A stretch of DNA of 64,000 nucleotides from Brevibacterium permense (GCF_013280495.1 NZ_JABSSX010000006.1:62001-126000); one strand, 5' to 3'. Counted from the stretch's first letter, positions 47,056 to 57,457 are shown. Numbers and translations: made by a program. Notes: generated by a model from the letters alone, not told the origin.

Positions 47056-47634
47056 ATGGCAGATATCTACGCAGCTCAGCTCAATCCCGGCAAGCTCGAC
47101 GTCGTCACCGACTGGGCAGCCAAGCAGGACTGGGCCGCCGAGCTCGACCTCGCGGCGAACCCGCTCGAGGCCGTCACCGCGTATCGCTTCGACGACCCGA
47201 CCGGCGAAGTGGGCATCGAGATTCACATCGTGAAGAGCGGCGACCAGCTGCTGCAGGTGCCGCTGACCTACCGCGGAGAACCGCTCGAAGGCGCCGACGA
47301 AGCATTCGTGGCGAATATGGAGCATTCGGTGCTCGGCAAGCGGTGGGTTTACGCCGGCATGGGTGATCCGCTGTTCCGGCAGCGCCTCGACCACACCATC
47401 GCCACCGCGTCGACCGCAGCGAAGCAGTACCGCGTCGACGCTGAGGGCAACCGGGGCGAAGAGATCACCGAGGTGGCCCACGCCTTCGGGACGGGACCTC
47501 TGCCGGGTGCCGGCGACGTCGAGATCGTCTACCGCCTGTCGCCCGAGTCTCCGGCGGAGAAGTCCGACGCCGGTCTGCTCTTGGGCCGCTGGGAAGGCCA
47601 GGACACGAATGTCGTCCTCGCCATCATGGTCTGA
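47056..47634 (+). CDS. Maltokinase N-terminal cap-like (CG0192-type) protein
   Basis: 192 aa. It resembles the stand-alone cap domain found at the N-terminus of actinobacterial maltokinases and in CG0192-related proteins: DIYAAQLNPGKLDVV, LQVPLTYRGEPLEGADEAFVANMEHSVLGKRWVYAGMGDP compressed over residues about 72-110. No kinase motifs are present, so it is the cap alone; function is unknown, possibly glucan or trehalose related. An excellent AGGAGGAA precedes the ATG. Short CTGAGG/CCTCAG repeats (47631-47657) overlap and follow the stop. Confidence 0.82.
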   Translation: MADIYAAQLNPGKLDVVTDWAAKQDWAAELDLAANPLEAVTAYRFDDPTGEVGIEIHIVKSGDQLLQVPLTYRGEPLEGADEAFVANMEHSVLGKRWVYAGMGDPLFRQRLDHTIATASTAAKQYRVDAEGNRGEEITEVAHAFGTGPLPGAGDVEIVYRLSPESPAEKSDAGLLLGRWEGQDTNVVLAIMV

Positions 47635-47714
47635 GGGATCCTCAGCACGATCTGAGGGACTCGCCCAGCACCGAACAGGACAATTGACTGACAGCAGGGG
47701 AGGAATCGGAACTC

Positions 47715-48149
47715 ATGAGCTGCGACTGCATCTTCTGCCAGATCGTCGCAGGTGACGCCCCGAGTGCGCCGATCGCCGAGACCGAGTCGACCTTCGCGTT
47801 CATGGACATCCAGGCCGGGTCGGACGGGCATCTGCTCGTCGTGCCGAAGCGTCACAGCACGGACCTGCGGGACATCCCAGCCGAAGATCTGTCTGCGGTG
47901 GCGCTCGAATCCCAGCGCATCGCCAAGCACGCTTTCGACGCATGGGGAGCCGACGGCGTCAATCTCCTCAACTGCTGTGGTGCCGAGGCGTGGCAGACGG
48001 TCTTCCACTTCCATATGCACGTCATTCCGCGCTACCGGGACAAGGAGAAAGACCGCCTGCGGCTGCTGTTCGAACCCGGCATCCGCGGGAATCAGGAACT
48101 CATCGGATCCCTGGCCGCGAGCATGCGGGAGTCACTCGGCGACGAATGA
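47715..48149 (+). CDS. HIT family nucleotide-binding protein
   Basis: 144 aa. The histidine triad FHFHMHVIPR is intact and CIFCQIVAGDAPS is the usual N-terminal Zn-binding/dimer segment. HIT proteins hydrolyse nucleotide phosphoramidates or dinucleoside polyphosphates. GGGGAGGA precedes the ATG. Convergent with the alcohol dehydrogenase gene. Confidence 0.93.
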   Translation: MSCDCIFCQIVAGDAPSAPIAETESTFAFMDIQAGSDGHLLVVPKRHSTDLRDIPAEDLSAVALESQRIAKHAFDAWGADGVNLLNCCGAEAWQTVFHFHMHVIPRYRDKEKDRLRLLFEPGIRGNQELIGSLAASMRESLGDE

Positions 48150-48222
48150 GGCATTGCCGTGATTGCCGCCGTTGCGCTCGACCTCGTCGAGACGACGCAC
48201 AGTGCCCGAGCCGTCGGCCGTC

Positions 48223-49278
48223 TCACCTGGCCAGGTCGATGATCGTCATCCCTGCCGAGGCAGAGGGTGACCCCATCGCCTCCATCGCCGCGGGCGCCTG
48301 GTCGAGTCCGATGACAGTAGTGACCAGCTCCTGCGGACGCAATCGTCCCTGAACGACAAGGTTCACGAGCTCTGGGTACTCGGCCGCAGCCATTCCGTGC
48401 GAGCCGAGCACGCTGAGTTCGAGAGCGATCACCCGCGGCAGATCGACGACCGGCTCGGCAGACAGCAGCCCGATCTGCACATGCCGACCCAAGGGTGCCA
48501 GAGCACCGATCGCCGCCCGGATCGTGTCCTCCCGGCCCAGGGCATCGACGGTCACGGCCACCCCGTCTGGATCGGTCGACGCGAACTGCGCGACCACCTC
48601 GGCGCTCAGCTCCTCGGGGCTGAGATCCCGAGCATTGACGCATCGTGCGGCACCGAACTCACGGGCGGATTCCAAGGCCGCATCGCTGACGTCGATGGCG
48701 ACCACCCTCGCACCGAGAGCCCGGGCGATCATGATCGTCGACAGTCCCACCCCGCCGCAGCCGAAGACGGCGACAGTCTCGTCCGCGGCAAGGCGAGCCC
48801 GCACTCGCAGACCATGGAAGGCCGTGGCGAATCGACATCCGAGCCCGACGACGGCCGCGGCCGGCAGATCCTCGGGCACGGCTACGAGGTTGGCATCGGC
48901 ATTGTGGATGACGACCTGATCCGCCCACGACCCGAAATGCGTGAACCCCGGCTGGGTCTGATCGGGGCACACCTGCGCATTGCCGGAAACGCACCACCGG
49001 CAACTCCCGCACCCGCATACAAAAGGAACGGTCACACGCTGGCCGACACGGAAGTCCTGTACGCCCACACCCGCCGAGGCGACCCTCCCGACCAGCTCAT
49101 GCCCGGGTACGTGGGGCAGGGTGATCGTCGAATCGTGGCCGGCCCACGCGTGGTGGTCGCTGCGGCACACCCCGGTGGCTTCGACGTCGATGACGACTCC
49201 GGCATCGGGAACCGTGGGGGCGGGAGTCTTCTCGAGCCGGGGACGGACGGAGAACTGATCGAAGACGATAGCACGCAT
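48223..49278 (-). CDS. Zinc-dependent alcohol dehydrogenase
   Basis: 351 aa medium-chain dehydrogenase. Catalytic zinc ligands Cys in TGVCRSDHHAW and His-Glu in PGHELVG; structural zinc in CGCGSCRWCVSGNAQVC (four Cys). NAD-binding GCGGVGLSTIMIARALGARVVAIDV. The substrate is probably a primary or polyol alcohol. The ATG at 49278 is chosen (MRAIVFDQF) because TATGAT lies 7 nt upstream; the frame is open four codons further. Single gene. Confidence 0.93.
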   Translation of the reverse strand: MRAIVFDQFSVRPRLEKTPAPTVPDAGVVIDVEATGVCRSDHHAWAGHDSTITLPHVPGHELVGRVASAGVGVQDFRVGQRVTVPFVCGCGSCRWCVSGNAQVCPDQTQPGFTHFGSWADQVVIHNADANLVAVPEDLPAAAVVGLGCRFATAFHGLRVRARLAADETVAVFGCGGVGLSTIMIARALGARVVAIDVSDAALESAREFGAARCVNARDLSPEELSAEVVAQFASTDPDGVAVTVDALGREDTIRAAIGALAPLGRHVQIGLLSAEPVVDLPRVIALELSVLGSHGMAAAEYPELVNLVVQGRLRPQELVTTVIGLDQAPAAMEAMGSPSASAGMTIIDLAR

Positions 49279-49285
49279 ACCGCCG

Positions 49286-49291
49286 ATCATA
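49286..49291 (-). promoter_or_regulatory. -10 box for alcohol dehydrogenase (TATGAT)
   Basis: On the minus strand TATGAT is followed by 7 nt and the ATG at 49278. Confidence 0.45.
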
Positions 49292-49407
49292 GGCTCGCCG
49301 GTGCGGCGACCGCGAAGACGTCCACGAAGCGGCGCGGCCGCAGCGACTGGTCAGCACGGCGGGCCCGGCGCAGTCGCAGCGGCTAGCCAGCGCAGCCCCC
49401 AGGCGAC

Positions 49408-50376
49408 TCAGCGCGGATGAACTCCCGCGACCGCCAAAGCATCGAGCAGCCGAGCCCGCAGCGCCTGCGCCCTGCCGGAGAAATCCTTCTGCTGCTCCAT
49501 GTACTCGGCCTTGCCCGCAGCGGTCTCGATGGCGACGACCCCGTAGCCCCATCCGCGCAGGTCATAGGGGGAGGCCTCCATGTCCAGGGTGCGGATGTCG
49601 AGGGCGAGGTCGAAGCAGTCGACGACGAGATCCGAATCAGCGATCGGCGAGATCTTCATCGCCCATTTGTACAGATCCATCCCCGCGTGCAGACACCCTG
49701 GCTGCTCGTTGGCGATCATGCCCTCGCGGTCCGGCTGCAAGGTGTTGAGCGGCCGCGCGGGTGCGGTGAAGAAACGGAACGCATCATGATGCGAACACTG
49801 GATGCGGTGGCCTTCGACCACCGCATCGGTCTCGGCGGGGCTCAGCCGCAGCGGCACCTGCTGATGCCGGCGCTGCTCGTCGGTGAGACGGTAGACCATC
49901 GCCCATTCGTGGATGCCGAAGCACCCGAAGTTCGCTTCCCGACCCAATGTCGACGACAGCAGCGAGGCGATGAACTTCGCGCCGTCCCCACGGTCGGTGC
50001 GCCAGGACTCGAGGTCCACCTCGGCGAAATTCTGCGCATCGTCGATGCGATACCACCGACGGTCGAAATACCGGCGATCTTCGGCCGTCTCAAGCGCGAC
50101 GCGCACACCCGGACCGGGATGCCACTTCTTCAGCTGCCCGACCTTGAACGGGTAGTAGGTGAAGAGGAAGTCCTCGACGGGGTGGGTCTCCTGTCGCATC
50201 CGCCGCCCGATATGCGCATCGGTGCGCTCGGCGACCCGATGCTCGTGCTCGTCACGCGGCTCGCGCCAGATCTCGGCAGGAACGACATCGTCGCCGAGGC
50301 GGCCCGACGAAGTGTCGGCACGCTCGGTCGCCGCCCTGGATGGGGCGGGTGTCGTGGTCGAGGGTGCGGAAGTCAC
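49408..50376 (-). CDS. Putative 3-methyladenine DNA glycosylase family protein
   Basis: 322 aa. It belongs to an actinobacterial family usually annotated as 3-methyladenine DNA glycosylase, recognised by HPVEDFLFTYYPFKVGQLKKWHPG and FGCFGIHEWAMVYR; I do not see the HhH-GPD motif of AlkA-type enzymes, so the activity is uncertain. It has a Thr/Pro-rich, probably disordered N-terminus (about 30 aa). GTG 50376 is taken as the start because a GACAAT box lies 6 nt upstream. It follows hrpB in the same direction with a 37-nt gap. Confidence 0.75.
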   Translation of the reverse strand: MTSAPSTTTPAPSRAATERADTSSGRLGDDVVPAEIWREPRDEHEHRVAERTDAHIGRRMRQETHPVEDFLFTYYPFKVGQLKKWHPGPGVRVALETAEDRRYFDRRWYRIDDAQNFAEVDLESWRTDRGDGAKFIASLLSSTLGREANFGCFGIHEWAMVYRLTDEQRRHQQVPLRLSPAETDAVVEGHRIQCSHHDAFRFFTAPARPLNTLQPDREGMIANEQPGCLHAGMDLYKWAMKISPIADSDLVVDCFDLALDIRTLDMEASPYDLRGWGYGVVAIETAAGKAEYMEQQKDFSGRAQALRARLLDALAVAGVHPR

Positions 50377-50382
50377 CGCACC

Positions 50383-50388
50383 ATTGTC
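50383..50388 (-). promoter_or_regulatory. -10 box (GACAAT) for the glycosylase-like gene
   Basis: On the minus strand GACAAT is followed by 6 nt and GTG 50376. Confidence 0.35.
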
Positions 50389-50413
50389 CCAGACGGTCGA
50401 GTCGGGCTCCAGC

Positions 50414-53227
50414 TCAGCGACCCGAGCGCTTCGTGCCCTTCGCCGCAGGTGCGGTGAGTGGATCCTCTGGCCACGGATGCTTCGGGTAACGGCCCCGGTT
50501 CTCGGCCCTGACATGGGCATACGCGTTCGCCCAGAACGACGCGAGATCGCTGGTGACCGCCAGGGGCCGCCCGGCGGGGGAGAGCAGGTGCACGGTGACC
50601 GCCACTCGGCCGTCACAGATGCGAGGCGCGTTGGTCCATCCGAAACACTCCTGGAGTTTGACCGCGAGGATCGGGCTCGGGAGCTCGGCGCGCTCGGGAT
50701 CGGCCGGAGATCCGTCGTCCGCTCCAGACACAGCACGAGGCTCGATCAGATCAGGGTCCGGATACTCGAGGCGGACGTGTGACCTACTGGGCACGGTGAT
50801 GTGGGTCGGCACAAGCTCGTCGAGCCGGGCCGCCTCGGGCCACGGCAGCAGACCGCGCAGCGCGGAGACGAGGTCCACGCGGGCAGGATCGGAGCCCTTC
50901 GCGATGCGGTCGAGCGCATCAGGACACCACTGATCGAGCGTCTCAGAGAGGTGCTCCCACGTCACCTCCGGCCATGGGTCCCCGTAGATAGCGCGGAGCA
51001 GCCCCAGCCGGGCGCGCAGCGATTCGAAAGCCTCGGAGGGACGCAGAACCTCGCGGGCTCCTCGTTCGCGCACCGATTCGGCGATGGCACGGCGGGCGAG
51101 TTCGCGACCGGCCTGGATCGGGGTAGAGGTCAGTTCGATTCCGCCGAGGCGGCTGCGTCGAACCGCACGGACCTTCCCGGACTCGAACGTCGCCGTCTCC
51201 TCCGTGTGCAGCAGCCCGGCTCCGGCGAGTTCCGCGGTGTCGACGTCGATGGGAACAGCTGATCGGATGATCGCACGCGATCCGGCCAGGCCCACCTCGG
51301 CGATGGCCAACCATGGGCTGCCCTGCAATGAGGAGTCTCGGGGCAGGCTCGCCGCCGTGCCTGAGGCGAGCAGGTACTCGGAATCGGAGGCGCTGCGCAG
51401 CCGCGCGATCTGCAGGGGATACGACAGCGCCGTGACGAGCCCGAGGTCCTCGGGAGTCAGCGCTGTGCCGGAACCGCAGGTGACTTCAGTGCGGTCGGCG
51501 ATTCCGCCGTTCCCACCGTCATCTCCCGTGTCGCCGCCATCGCCGTCCGAGGCGAATTCGCGTGCGATCGACGCGAACCGTTTGCGGTCCTGAGCGAAGC
51601 GGGTGTCCTTGCGGCGTCGCAGCTGCCGCAGCAGTGCGGAGAGATCGGCGCCGGGAGCCCGCTGATCGGATTCGATGACGGCGACCGCTTCCCCCGCACG
51701 GGCGGGTGAGAGCAGGGCGGCCCCGTCGAGGAGACCACGTGCCGACCACACCGAGGCGGGAACCGCCGCGATGGCTCGACCTGTCTGCGTGACGTGCAGT
51801 GCTGATATCGGGAACTCGGCAGCGTCGGGGCGCTCACCGGCGGAGCGCTCGCCTCCTGCACCGTCCGTTGCCGCTGTCGGGATCTCCACGGCTCCCAAGG
51901 CGACCAGGTTGTCGACCGCCTGCCGTTTCGGTCCGGCCGGAAGCGGATCTGGCAGCAGGGTCTCGTCGCCGCCCCACACGGCGAGCGCGAGCACTGCGGA
52001 GGTGAGATCGGAGGTCGCGATTTCGGGAGGAGTGTGCTCGGGCAGGCTCGCCCAATCCGCCTCTGACATACACCGATACGCAACACCCGGCCCCTGCCGG
52101 GCGGCACGACCGGAACGCTGTGTTCCCGAAGCCTTCGACTCCCGCATCGTGACCAGCCCGGACATGCGCCGCCTCGTATCCAGCCGTGGTCCCCGGGAGA
52201 GCCCGGAGTCGACGACGATGCGCACTCCGTTGATCGTCAGCGCTGACTCCGTCACCGACGTTGAAACGATGACTCGGCGACCGCGCTCCTGGTCGGTGTG
52301 TGGGCGCAGAATCGCGTCCTGCTCCTTCGCGGGGGTCCGCCCCGTGAGGGTGTGCACTTCGACCGCGCCACCGGTACCCGAATCACCAGAGCCGATCGGT
52401 CCACCACTGGCTCCCGAACCGCCATCTGATTCCACACGGCGCCGCACGCGAGAGGCCACCTCGTCGACTTCGCGTGCACCGGGAGCGAAGACGAGGACGT
52501 CGCCCTCACCGGTCTCAGTCAGCGCACGCACCGTCGTCGCCGCCAGATGATCAAGGAAATCCAGGGTCACACCCCGCGCGTCAAGGGGCCGCTCCTTCGC
52601 CGGTGCCCACCGTATCTCCAAGGAATGAGGATCGGCGGACACCGACAGCAGAGTCGCCGGCGACTGCGGCCCGTTCCCGAGACGCGCTGCCCACAGCTGC
52701 GCATCCAAGGTCGCCGACATGACGACCACGGACAGATCCTCACGCAGATCAGTCAATTCCCGGCACATCGCGAACACGAGATCCGTATCCAGCTGCCGCT
52801 CATGCACCTCGTCGAGAATGACCCCGTCGATACCGGTCAGCTCCGGATCGCGCAGCAGTCGGGACAGAAGCACACCCGTGGTGACGAACTCGATCCGTGT
52901 CGCCCGCAAGGTCCGCGATTCACCGCGGACGGTGAACCCCACCACCTCGCCGAGGCGGGTCCCCGTCAACGACGCGAGCCGCCTGGCCGCGGCGCGGGCC
53001 GCCATCCGCCGGGGCTGGGTGACGATGATGCGGCCCGGACCAGTCAGGTGCTCAGCGATCATCGGCGGCACCACGGTGGTCTTACCGGTTCCGGGAGGAG
53101 CCTCCACGACCAATCTCGGGGCTGGAGCCGCCTCGGCGAGGCCCGACTCATCGATGAGCGCGGCGGCAGGCAGGCCGGCCCCGATACGGGCGAGATCGAA
53201 GGTGTGCGGGAGGTGCGGATCGGGCAT
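50414..53227 (-). CDS. hrpB: ATP-dependent helicase HrpB
   Basis: 937 aa DEAH-type helicase. Walker A APPGTGKTT (43-51), DEVH (139-142), motif III SATLD (171-175), SGRAARQGPG (motif VI region) and the family's C-terminal signature KHPWPEDP. It carries two low-complexity insertions: GGSGASGGPIGSGDSGTGG (about 276-294) and GDGGDTGDDGGNGG (about 567-580). HrpB acts on RNA or nucleoprotein; its cellular role in actinobacteria is unclear. The ATG at 53227 has GAGACT 6 nt upstream, compatible with leaderless initiation. Confidence 0.93.
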   Translation of the reverse strand: MPDPHLPHTFDLARIGAGLPAAALIDESGLAEAAPAPRLVVEAPPGTGKTTVVPPMIAEHLTGPGRIIVTQPRRMAARAAARRLASLTGTRLGEVVGFTVRGESRTLRATRIEFVTTGVLLSRLLRDPELTGIDGVILDEVHERQLDTDLVFAMCRELTDLREDLSVVVMSATLDAQLWAARLGNGPQSPATLLSVSADPHSLEIRWAPAKERPLDARGVTLDFLDHLAATTVRALTETGEGDVLVFAPGAREVDEVASRVRRRVESDGGSGASGGPIGSGDSGTGGAVEVHTLTGRTPAKEQDAILRPHTDQERGRRVIVSTSVTESALTINGVRIVVDSGLSRGPRLDTRRRMSGLVTMRESKASGTQRSGRAARQGPGVAYRCMSEADWASLPEHTPPEIATSDLTSAVLALAVWGGDETLLPDPLPAGPKRQAVDNLVALGAVEIPTAATDGAGGERSAGERPDAAEFPISALHVTQTGRAIAAVPASVWSARGLLDGAALLSPARAGEAVAVIESDQRAPGADLSALLRQLRRRKDTRFAQDRKRFASIAREFASDGDGGDTGDDGGNGGIADRTEVTCGSGTALTPEDLGLVTALSYPLQIARLRSASDSEYLLASGTAASLPRDSSLQGSPWLAIAEVGLAGSRAIIRSAVPIDVDTAELAGAGLLHTEETATFESGKVRAVRRSRLGGIELTSTPIQAGRELARRAIAESVRERGAREVLRPSEAFESLRARLGLLRAIYGDPWPEVTWEHLSETLDQWCPDALDRIAKGSDPARVDLVSALRGLLPWPEAARLDELVPTHITVPSRSHVRLEYPDPDLIEPRAVSGADDGSPADPERAELPSPILAVKLQECFGWTNAPRICDGRVAVTVHLLSPAGRPLAVTSDLASFWANAYAHVRAENRGRYPKHPWPEDPLTAPAAKGTKRSGR

Positions 53228-53342
53228 GCCACCAGTCTCTCAGCAGGGCGGCCCGGCCCGCACACGGGACACAGCGGGGGATCTGCGTAGACTCGATCGC
53301 GGAGCGATGAGCACCGAGGCGCGGAAGGCACCAGGCACTGAC

Positions 53343-53348
53343 TAGACT
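53343..53348 (+). promoter_or_regulatory. -10 box (TAGACT) for FAH-family gene
   Basis: TAGACT is followed by 7 nt and ATG 53356, with no Shine-Dalgarno. Confidence 0.4.
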
Positions 53349-53355
53349 GTGACAC

Positions 53356-54162
53356 ATGCGTATCGCCAGATTTGTACATCAGGACGAACCCAAATACGGA
53401 GTCGTCGAGGGTGAAGTGCCGCCGATCACCGACGGAAGCTGGGACACGTCGGGACTCGAACTCGCCGTTCTCGACTCGGACCCCTTCTTCTCTCCGGCCC
53501 AATCGACAGGCGAGAGGCTGAAGATCGACGACGTGCGTCTGGTCAGCCCCATCCTGCCGCGTTCGAAGGTGATCGGCGTCGGCCGCAACTTCGCCGCACA
53601 CGCAGCAGAACTCGGCAACGAGGTTCCCGTGACCCCGGTGACCTTCTTCAAGCCGAACACCGCGGTCATCGGCCCCGGCGATCCCATCCGCCTGCCCGCG
53701 ATCAGCGAATACGTCTCCTATGAGGCCGAACTCGCCGTCGTCATCGGCCGTGTGGCCAAGGGTGTGAAGGCGGAGAACGCCAACGACTGCGTCCTCGGCT
53801 ACACCGCGAGCAACGACGTCACCCTGCGCGACCTCCAGAAGTCCGACAAGCAGTGGACGCGGGCGAAGGGCTTCGACACCTCGGCCCCGCTGGGCCCCTG
53901 GATCGAAACCGAACTCGACGTCGACGACCTCGGCATCCGGTCCTGGGTCGACGGGGATCTCAAGCAGGACGGCACCACCGCCGACTTCATCTTCGATATC
54001 CCGACCATCATCGAACACCTGTCGGAGACGATCACCCTGCTGCCCGGCGATGTCATCCTCACCGGAACCCCGGAGGGAGTCGGCCAGATCGTGTCCGGCA
54101 ACCGCGTCGACATCGCCATCGAAGGACTCGGCGTCCTGTCGAACCCCGTCATGGACGCCTGA
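53356..54162 (+). CDS. Fumarylacetoacetate hydrolase family protein
   Basis: 268 aa. The FAH fold with metal-binding residues in [11 protein letters not shown] and [35 protein letters not shown] and [16 protein letters not shown] are the other family blocks. It hydrolyses or decarboxylates a 2,4-dioxo or acylpyruvate-type substrate. Its position directly before gltX is a conserved actinobacterial gene order. It ends at TGA 54162, followed by a hairpin. Confidence 0.92.
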   Translation: MRIARFVHQDEPKYGVVEGEVPPITDGSWDTSGLELAVLDSDPFFSPAQSTGERLKIDDVRLVSPILPRSKVIGVGRNFAAHAAELGNEVPVTPVTFFKPNTAVIGPGDPIRLPAISEYVSYEAELAVVIGRVAKGVKAENANDCVLGYTASNDVTLRDLQKSDKQWTRAKGFDTSAPLGPWIETELDVDDLGIRSWVDGDLKQDGTTADFIFDIPTIIEHLSETITLLPGDVILTGTPEGVGQIVSGNRVDIAIEGLGVLSNPVMDA

Positions 54163-54167
54163 ACCCA

Positions 54168-54182
54168 CCGCCGCCTCGGCGG
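54168..54182 (+). terminator. Short hairpin before gltX
   Basis: CCGCCG (54168-54173) pairs with CGGCGG (54177-54182) across CCT, followed by GTTT. It also contains the CGCCTCGGC 9-mer that recurs in the window. Weak terminator at best. Confidence 0.4.
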
Positions 54183-54271
54183 GTTTGCGTCCCGGACCTT
54201 CCGACCCACACCACCAGCGCCACCGCGCACACCATAGACTCACACCCGAGAAGATCACGCAAAGGACAATC

Positions 54272-55738
54272 GTGAGCGTCAAAGTTCGTTTCTGCCCATC
54301 ACCCACCGGCACCCCGCACGTCGGCATGGTCCGCACAGCCCTGTTCAACTGGGCCTACGCCAAGCACACCGGCGGCAAGTTCGTCTTCCGCATCGAAGAC
54401 ACCGACGCGGCACGTGACTCCGAGGAGAGCTTCGGCCAGGTCGTCGAAGCCCTCAAATGGCTGGGCCTGGACTGGGACGAAGGCATCGAGGTCGGCGGCG
54501 ATAACGGACCCTACCGCCAGTCGCAGCGCGGCGAGATCTACGCCGACGTCATCGAGAAGCTCAAGGCCGGCGGCCACATCTACGAGTCCTACTCGACCAA
54601 CGAGGAAGTCGAAGCCCGGCACAAGGCCGCGGGCCGTGATCCGAAGCTCGGCTATGACGGGTACGACCGCGACCTCACCGACGAGCAGAAGGCCGCCTTC
54701 CGCGCCGAGGGCCGCGAACCGGTGTGGCGCGTGCGCATGCCCGATGAGGACATCACCTTCACCGACCTCGTCCGCGGCGACATCACATTCAAGGCCGGCA
54801 CCGTGCCCGACTTCGTCGTCGTCCGAGCCAATGGCCAGCCGCTGTACACCCTGGTCAACCCCGTCGACGATGCACTCATGGGCATCACCCATGTGCTCCG
54901 CGGCGAGGACATCCTGTCCTCGACCCCGCGTCAGATCGCTCTCTACGAACACCTCAAGGCCATCGGCATCGCCGAGGCGACCCCGGAGTTCGGCCACCTG
55001 CCCTACGTCATGGGTGAGGGCAACAAGAAGCTGTCGAAGCGCGACCCCGAATCGAACCTGTTCCTCCACCGCGAGAACGGGTTCATCCCCGAGGGACTCA
55101 TCAACTACCTCGGACTGCTCGGCTGGTCCATCGGACCCGACCGCGACATCTTCAGCGTCAAGGAATTCACCGAAGCATTCGACATCCACGATGTCCTGCC
55201 CAATCCGGCCCGCTTCGACGTGAAGAAGGCCACCGCCATCAACGCCGACCACATCCGCCTCCTCGATCCGGATGACTTCCGTGACCGTCTGGTGCCCTAC
55301 CTCCAGGCCGCCGAGGTGCTCCCGGCGTCCCCGACGGAGGCACAGCTGGCCATCCTCGACAAGGCGGCTCCGCTCGTGCAGACCCGCATGAAGCTGCTCG
55401 GAGAGGCTCCCGACCTGCTCGCGTTCCTTTTCACCTCCGATGACGACCTCGTCATGGCCGAAGACGGACTGAAGACGCTCAAGGACTCCGCCCCCGAGGT
55501 GCTCGCCGCCTCCATCGAGGTCCTCGAAGGGCTCGACGACTGGACGACGGCGAAGCTCGAAGAGGTGTTGTCGGCGAAGCTCGTCGACGAGATGGAGATC
55601 AAACCGCGCCTGGCATACGGACCCCTGCGTGTGGCCGTGTCCGGCCGCAAGGTCTCACCACCGCTGTTCGAGTCGATGGAGATCCTCGGCAAGGACTCTT
55701 CCATGACACGCCTCAAGGCACTCGCGGCGCAGCTGTGA
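54272..55738 (+). CDS. gltX: Glutamyl-tRNA synthetase (probably non-discriminating)
   Basis: 488 aa class I synthetase. A HIGH-equivalent in [18 protein letters not shown] and a KMSKS-equivalent [25 protein letters not shown] is the usual glutamate-site block. With gatCAB in the same window and no glutaminyl-tRNA synthetase seen, it should charge both tRNA-Glu and tRNA-Gln with Glu. It starts at GTG 54272 with AAAGGA upstream. The following peptidase gene overlaps or touches its stop. tRNA-Gln(CUG) and tRNA-Glu(CUC) lie 1.5 kb downstream. Confidence 0.96.
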   Translation: MSVKVRFCPSPTGTPHVGMVRTALFNWAYAKHTGGKFVFRIEDTDAARDSEESFGQVVEALKWLGLDWDEGIEVGGDNGPYRQSQRGEIYADVIEKLKAGGHIYESYSTNEEVEARHKAAGRDPKLGYDGYDRDLTDEQKAAFRAEGREPVWRVRMPDEDITFTDLVRGDITFKAGTVPDFVVVRANGQPLYTLVNPVDDALMGITHVLRGEDILSSTPRQIALYEHLKAIGIAEATPEFGHLPYVMGEGNKKLSKRDPESNLFLHRENGFIPEGLINYLGLLGWSIGPDRDIFSVKEFTEAFDIHDVLPNPARFDVKKATAINADHIRLLDPDDFRDRLVPYLQAAEVLPASPTEAQLAILDKAAPLVQTRMKLLGEAPDLLAFLFTSDDDLVMAEDGLKTLKDSAPEVLAASIEVLEGLDDWTTAKLEEVLSAKLVDEMEIKPRLAYGPLRVAVSGRKVSPPLFESMEILGKDSSMTRLKALAAQL

Positions 55739-57069
55739 CAATGGTCGAACAGAAGGACTGGACCCGTGGGGGACTGCACTTCCGTGACGTGACGGTCACT
55801 GTGCCCTTCGACCATTTCGGGCGGGCGGGGGAGGCCGCCTCGGCGGGGGAGCACTCTGCATCAGCCGCCTCGGGGAAGGTGGATCTGCCGGACACGATCG
55901 ACGTGTTCGCCCGGATCATCGCCACCGCGGCGGACAGTCAGAAGCCCTACCTCGTGTACCTGCAGGGCGGGCCCGGTGTGGAAGCCCCGCGCCCGGGCAT
56001 CGTCGGCGGTCCCGGCGGCTGGGTGAAGCGTGCCCTCGAGGAATTCCAGGTCGTCATGCTCGACCAGCGTGGCACCGGAAGATCGAATCCGATCGGCTCT
56101 GTTGATGGAGCCATCACCGGACTGGAGACGGTAGGGGACGACCCGGCTGCGATCGCCGAGGCGCTGTCCTTCTTCCGTGCCGATTCGATCGTCGAGGACG
56201 CGGAGATCCTGCGCCGCCAGCTCGGCGCGGACACCTGGTCCCTGCTGGGGCAGTCCTTCGGCGGCTTCACCACTCTGCGCTACATCTCCGCGCATTCGAA
56301 TGCCCTTCACGAGGTGTACTTCACCGGCGGTCTGCCGGCGATCGGCCACGACCCGGCGACCGTCTACGGACGCACGTGGGAGGGCATGATCCGCAAGTCC
56401 GAGCAGTACTACGCAGCGTTTCCCGGCGACCGTGAGAAGATGCGGCGCCTCGTCGACCTTGCCTCTGTCGGTGACGGTCTCGCCCTGCCCGGGGGAGCGC
56501 GGGCGACGCCGGAGCGGATCCGTCTGCTCGGGCACTTCCTCGGCGCCTCGGATGGTCCGGAGAAGCTGCATTATCTGCTCGACCTTGACTTCTCTTCGGG
56601 GGCATTCCGGCATGACCTTGCCGCGTCTCTGCCGTTCTCAGGGCGCAATCCGCTCTATGCCGTCGTCCACGAATCCTGCTGGGCCGACGGCACGGTGACG
56701 AACTGGGCGGCCAGGCGGGCGATGCCTGATGCTGTCCGCGAAGATCCTACGCTGTTGGCCGGCGAGCATGCCGGGCCGGAGTCGCTGCATGAGGATCCGG
56801 AGCTTACGCCCTTCGCCGAGGTGGCCGAGCTCGTCGCCGCACGTCAGTGGCCCGGTCTCTACGATGTCGACGCTCTGCAGGCCGCCTCGGTGCGTGGTGC
56901 GGCGGCAGTGTACTTCGAAGACGCCTACGTGCCGGTGGAGTATTCGCTGGCCACGGCCGAGCATCTCTCCGGGGTGCAGCCGTGGGTGACGAACGAGTAC
57001 GAACACAACGGTCTGCGCGCCGACGGCTACCGGGTGCTCGACCGGCTCATCGGCCTCGCCCGCGGGTGA
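55735..57069 (+). CDS. Proline iminopeptidase (S33) family hydrolase
   Basis: 444 aa alpha/beta hydrolase. S33 features: [13 protein letters not shown] (oxyanion loop), [13 protein letters not shown], the nucleophile elbow GQSFGG and a late His in EYEHNG. It probably releases N-terminal proline from peptides. It starts at GTG 55735, which overlaps the gltX stop by 4 nt; ATG 55741, two codons on, is equally possible. A short Ala/Ser-rich insertion (about 30-50, [16 protein letters not shown]) is unusual. It is probably co-transcribed with gltX. Confidence 0.88.
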   Translation: MTMVEQKDWTRGGLHFRDVTVTVPFDHFGRAGEAASAGEHSASAASGKVDLPDTIDVFARIIATAADSQKPYLVYLQGGPGVEAPRPGIVGGPGGWVKRALEEFQVVMLDQRGTGRSNPIGSVDGAITGLETVGDDPAAIAEALSFFRADSIVEDAEILRRQLGADTWSLLGQSFGGFTTLRYISAHSNALHEVYFTGGLPAIGHDPATVYGRTWEGMIRKSEQYYAAFPGDREKMRRLVDLASVGDGLALPGGARATPERIRLLGHFLGASDGPEKLHYLLDLDFSSGAFRHDLAASLPFSGRNPLYAVVHESCWADGTVTNWAARRAMPDAVREDPTLLAGEHAGPESLHEDPELTPFAEVAELVAARQWPGLYDVDALQAASVRGAAAVYFEDAYVPVEYSLATAEHLSGVQPWVTNEYEHNGLRADGYRVLDRLIGLARG

Positions 57070-57191
57070 GACCGGGGCCCGTCGGGGCAGGCAGACCGAG
57101 CCTGCGCGCGGGAAATCTGCGTCCGTCGTCAGGTCGGGTGCGATGGGCCTGTTGTGTTAAGAAGGTCACACTGAAAAGGAGCCTCTCGGAT

Positions 57192-57221
57192 TTGTCGGGA
57201 GGCGGGGTGCTTGTGTAGAGT
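57192..57221 (+). promoter_or_regulatory. Promoter of the tRNA-Gln/tRNA-Glu unit
   Basis: TTGTCG (57192-57197), an 18-nt spacer and TAGAGT (57216-57221), about 50 nt before tRNA-Gln. TATATC just downstream is an alternative -10. Confidence 0.5.
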
Positions 57222-57271
57222 TATATCTCGTTGCTCAGGGAAATCTCCTCGGGGATGACCTTGAAAAACAT

Positions 57272-57343
57272 TGGGCTATGGTGTAATTGGCAGCACGAGT
57301 GATTCTGGTTCATTTAGTCTAGGTTCAAGTCCTGGTAGCCCAG
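57272..57343 (+). tRNA. tRNA-Gln (anticodon CUG)
   Basis: A 72-nt cloverleaf. Acceptor TGGGCTA (57272-57278) pairs with TAGCCCA (57336-57342), discriminator G57343; the anticodon stem AGTGA/TCATT contains one G-T pair and encloses TTCTGGT (anticodon CTG); the T-arm is GGTTCAAGTCC. No CCA is encoded. It should be charged with Glu by GltX and then amidated by GatCAB. Confidence 0.95.
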
Positions 57344-57380
57344 CGGACACAGTCTGGATCAGTCCAGGAGTGTTGTTCTG

Positions 57381-57453
57381 GCCCCCGTCGTCTAGTGGCC
57401 TAGGACGCCGCCCTCTCAAGGCGGTAACGGCAGTTCGAATCTGCTCGGGGGTA
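57381..57453 (+). tRNA. tRNA-Glu (anticodon CUC)
   Basis: A 73-nt cloverleaf. Acceptor GCCCCCG pairs with CGGGGGT (one terminal G-T pair), discriminator A57453; the anticodon stem CCGCC/GGCGG encloses CTCTCAA (anticodon CTC); the T-arm is CAGTTCGAATCTG. No encoded CCA. It lies 37 nt after tRNA-Gln, so the two are probably one transcript. Confidence 0.96.
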
Positions 57454-57457
57454 CGGT

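Noticed and set aside
57070-57271. Additional tRNA or small RNA before tRNA-Gln
   Set aside because: No cloverleaf could be folded; only a promoter-like pair of boxes is visible.
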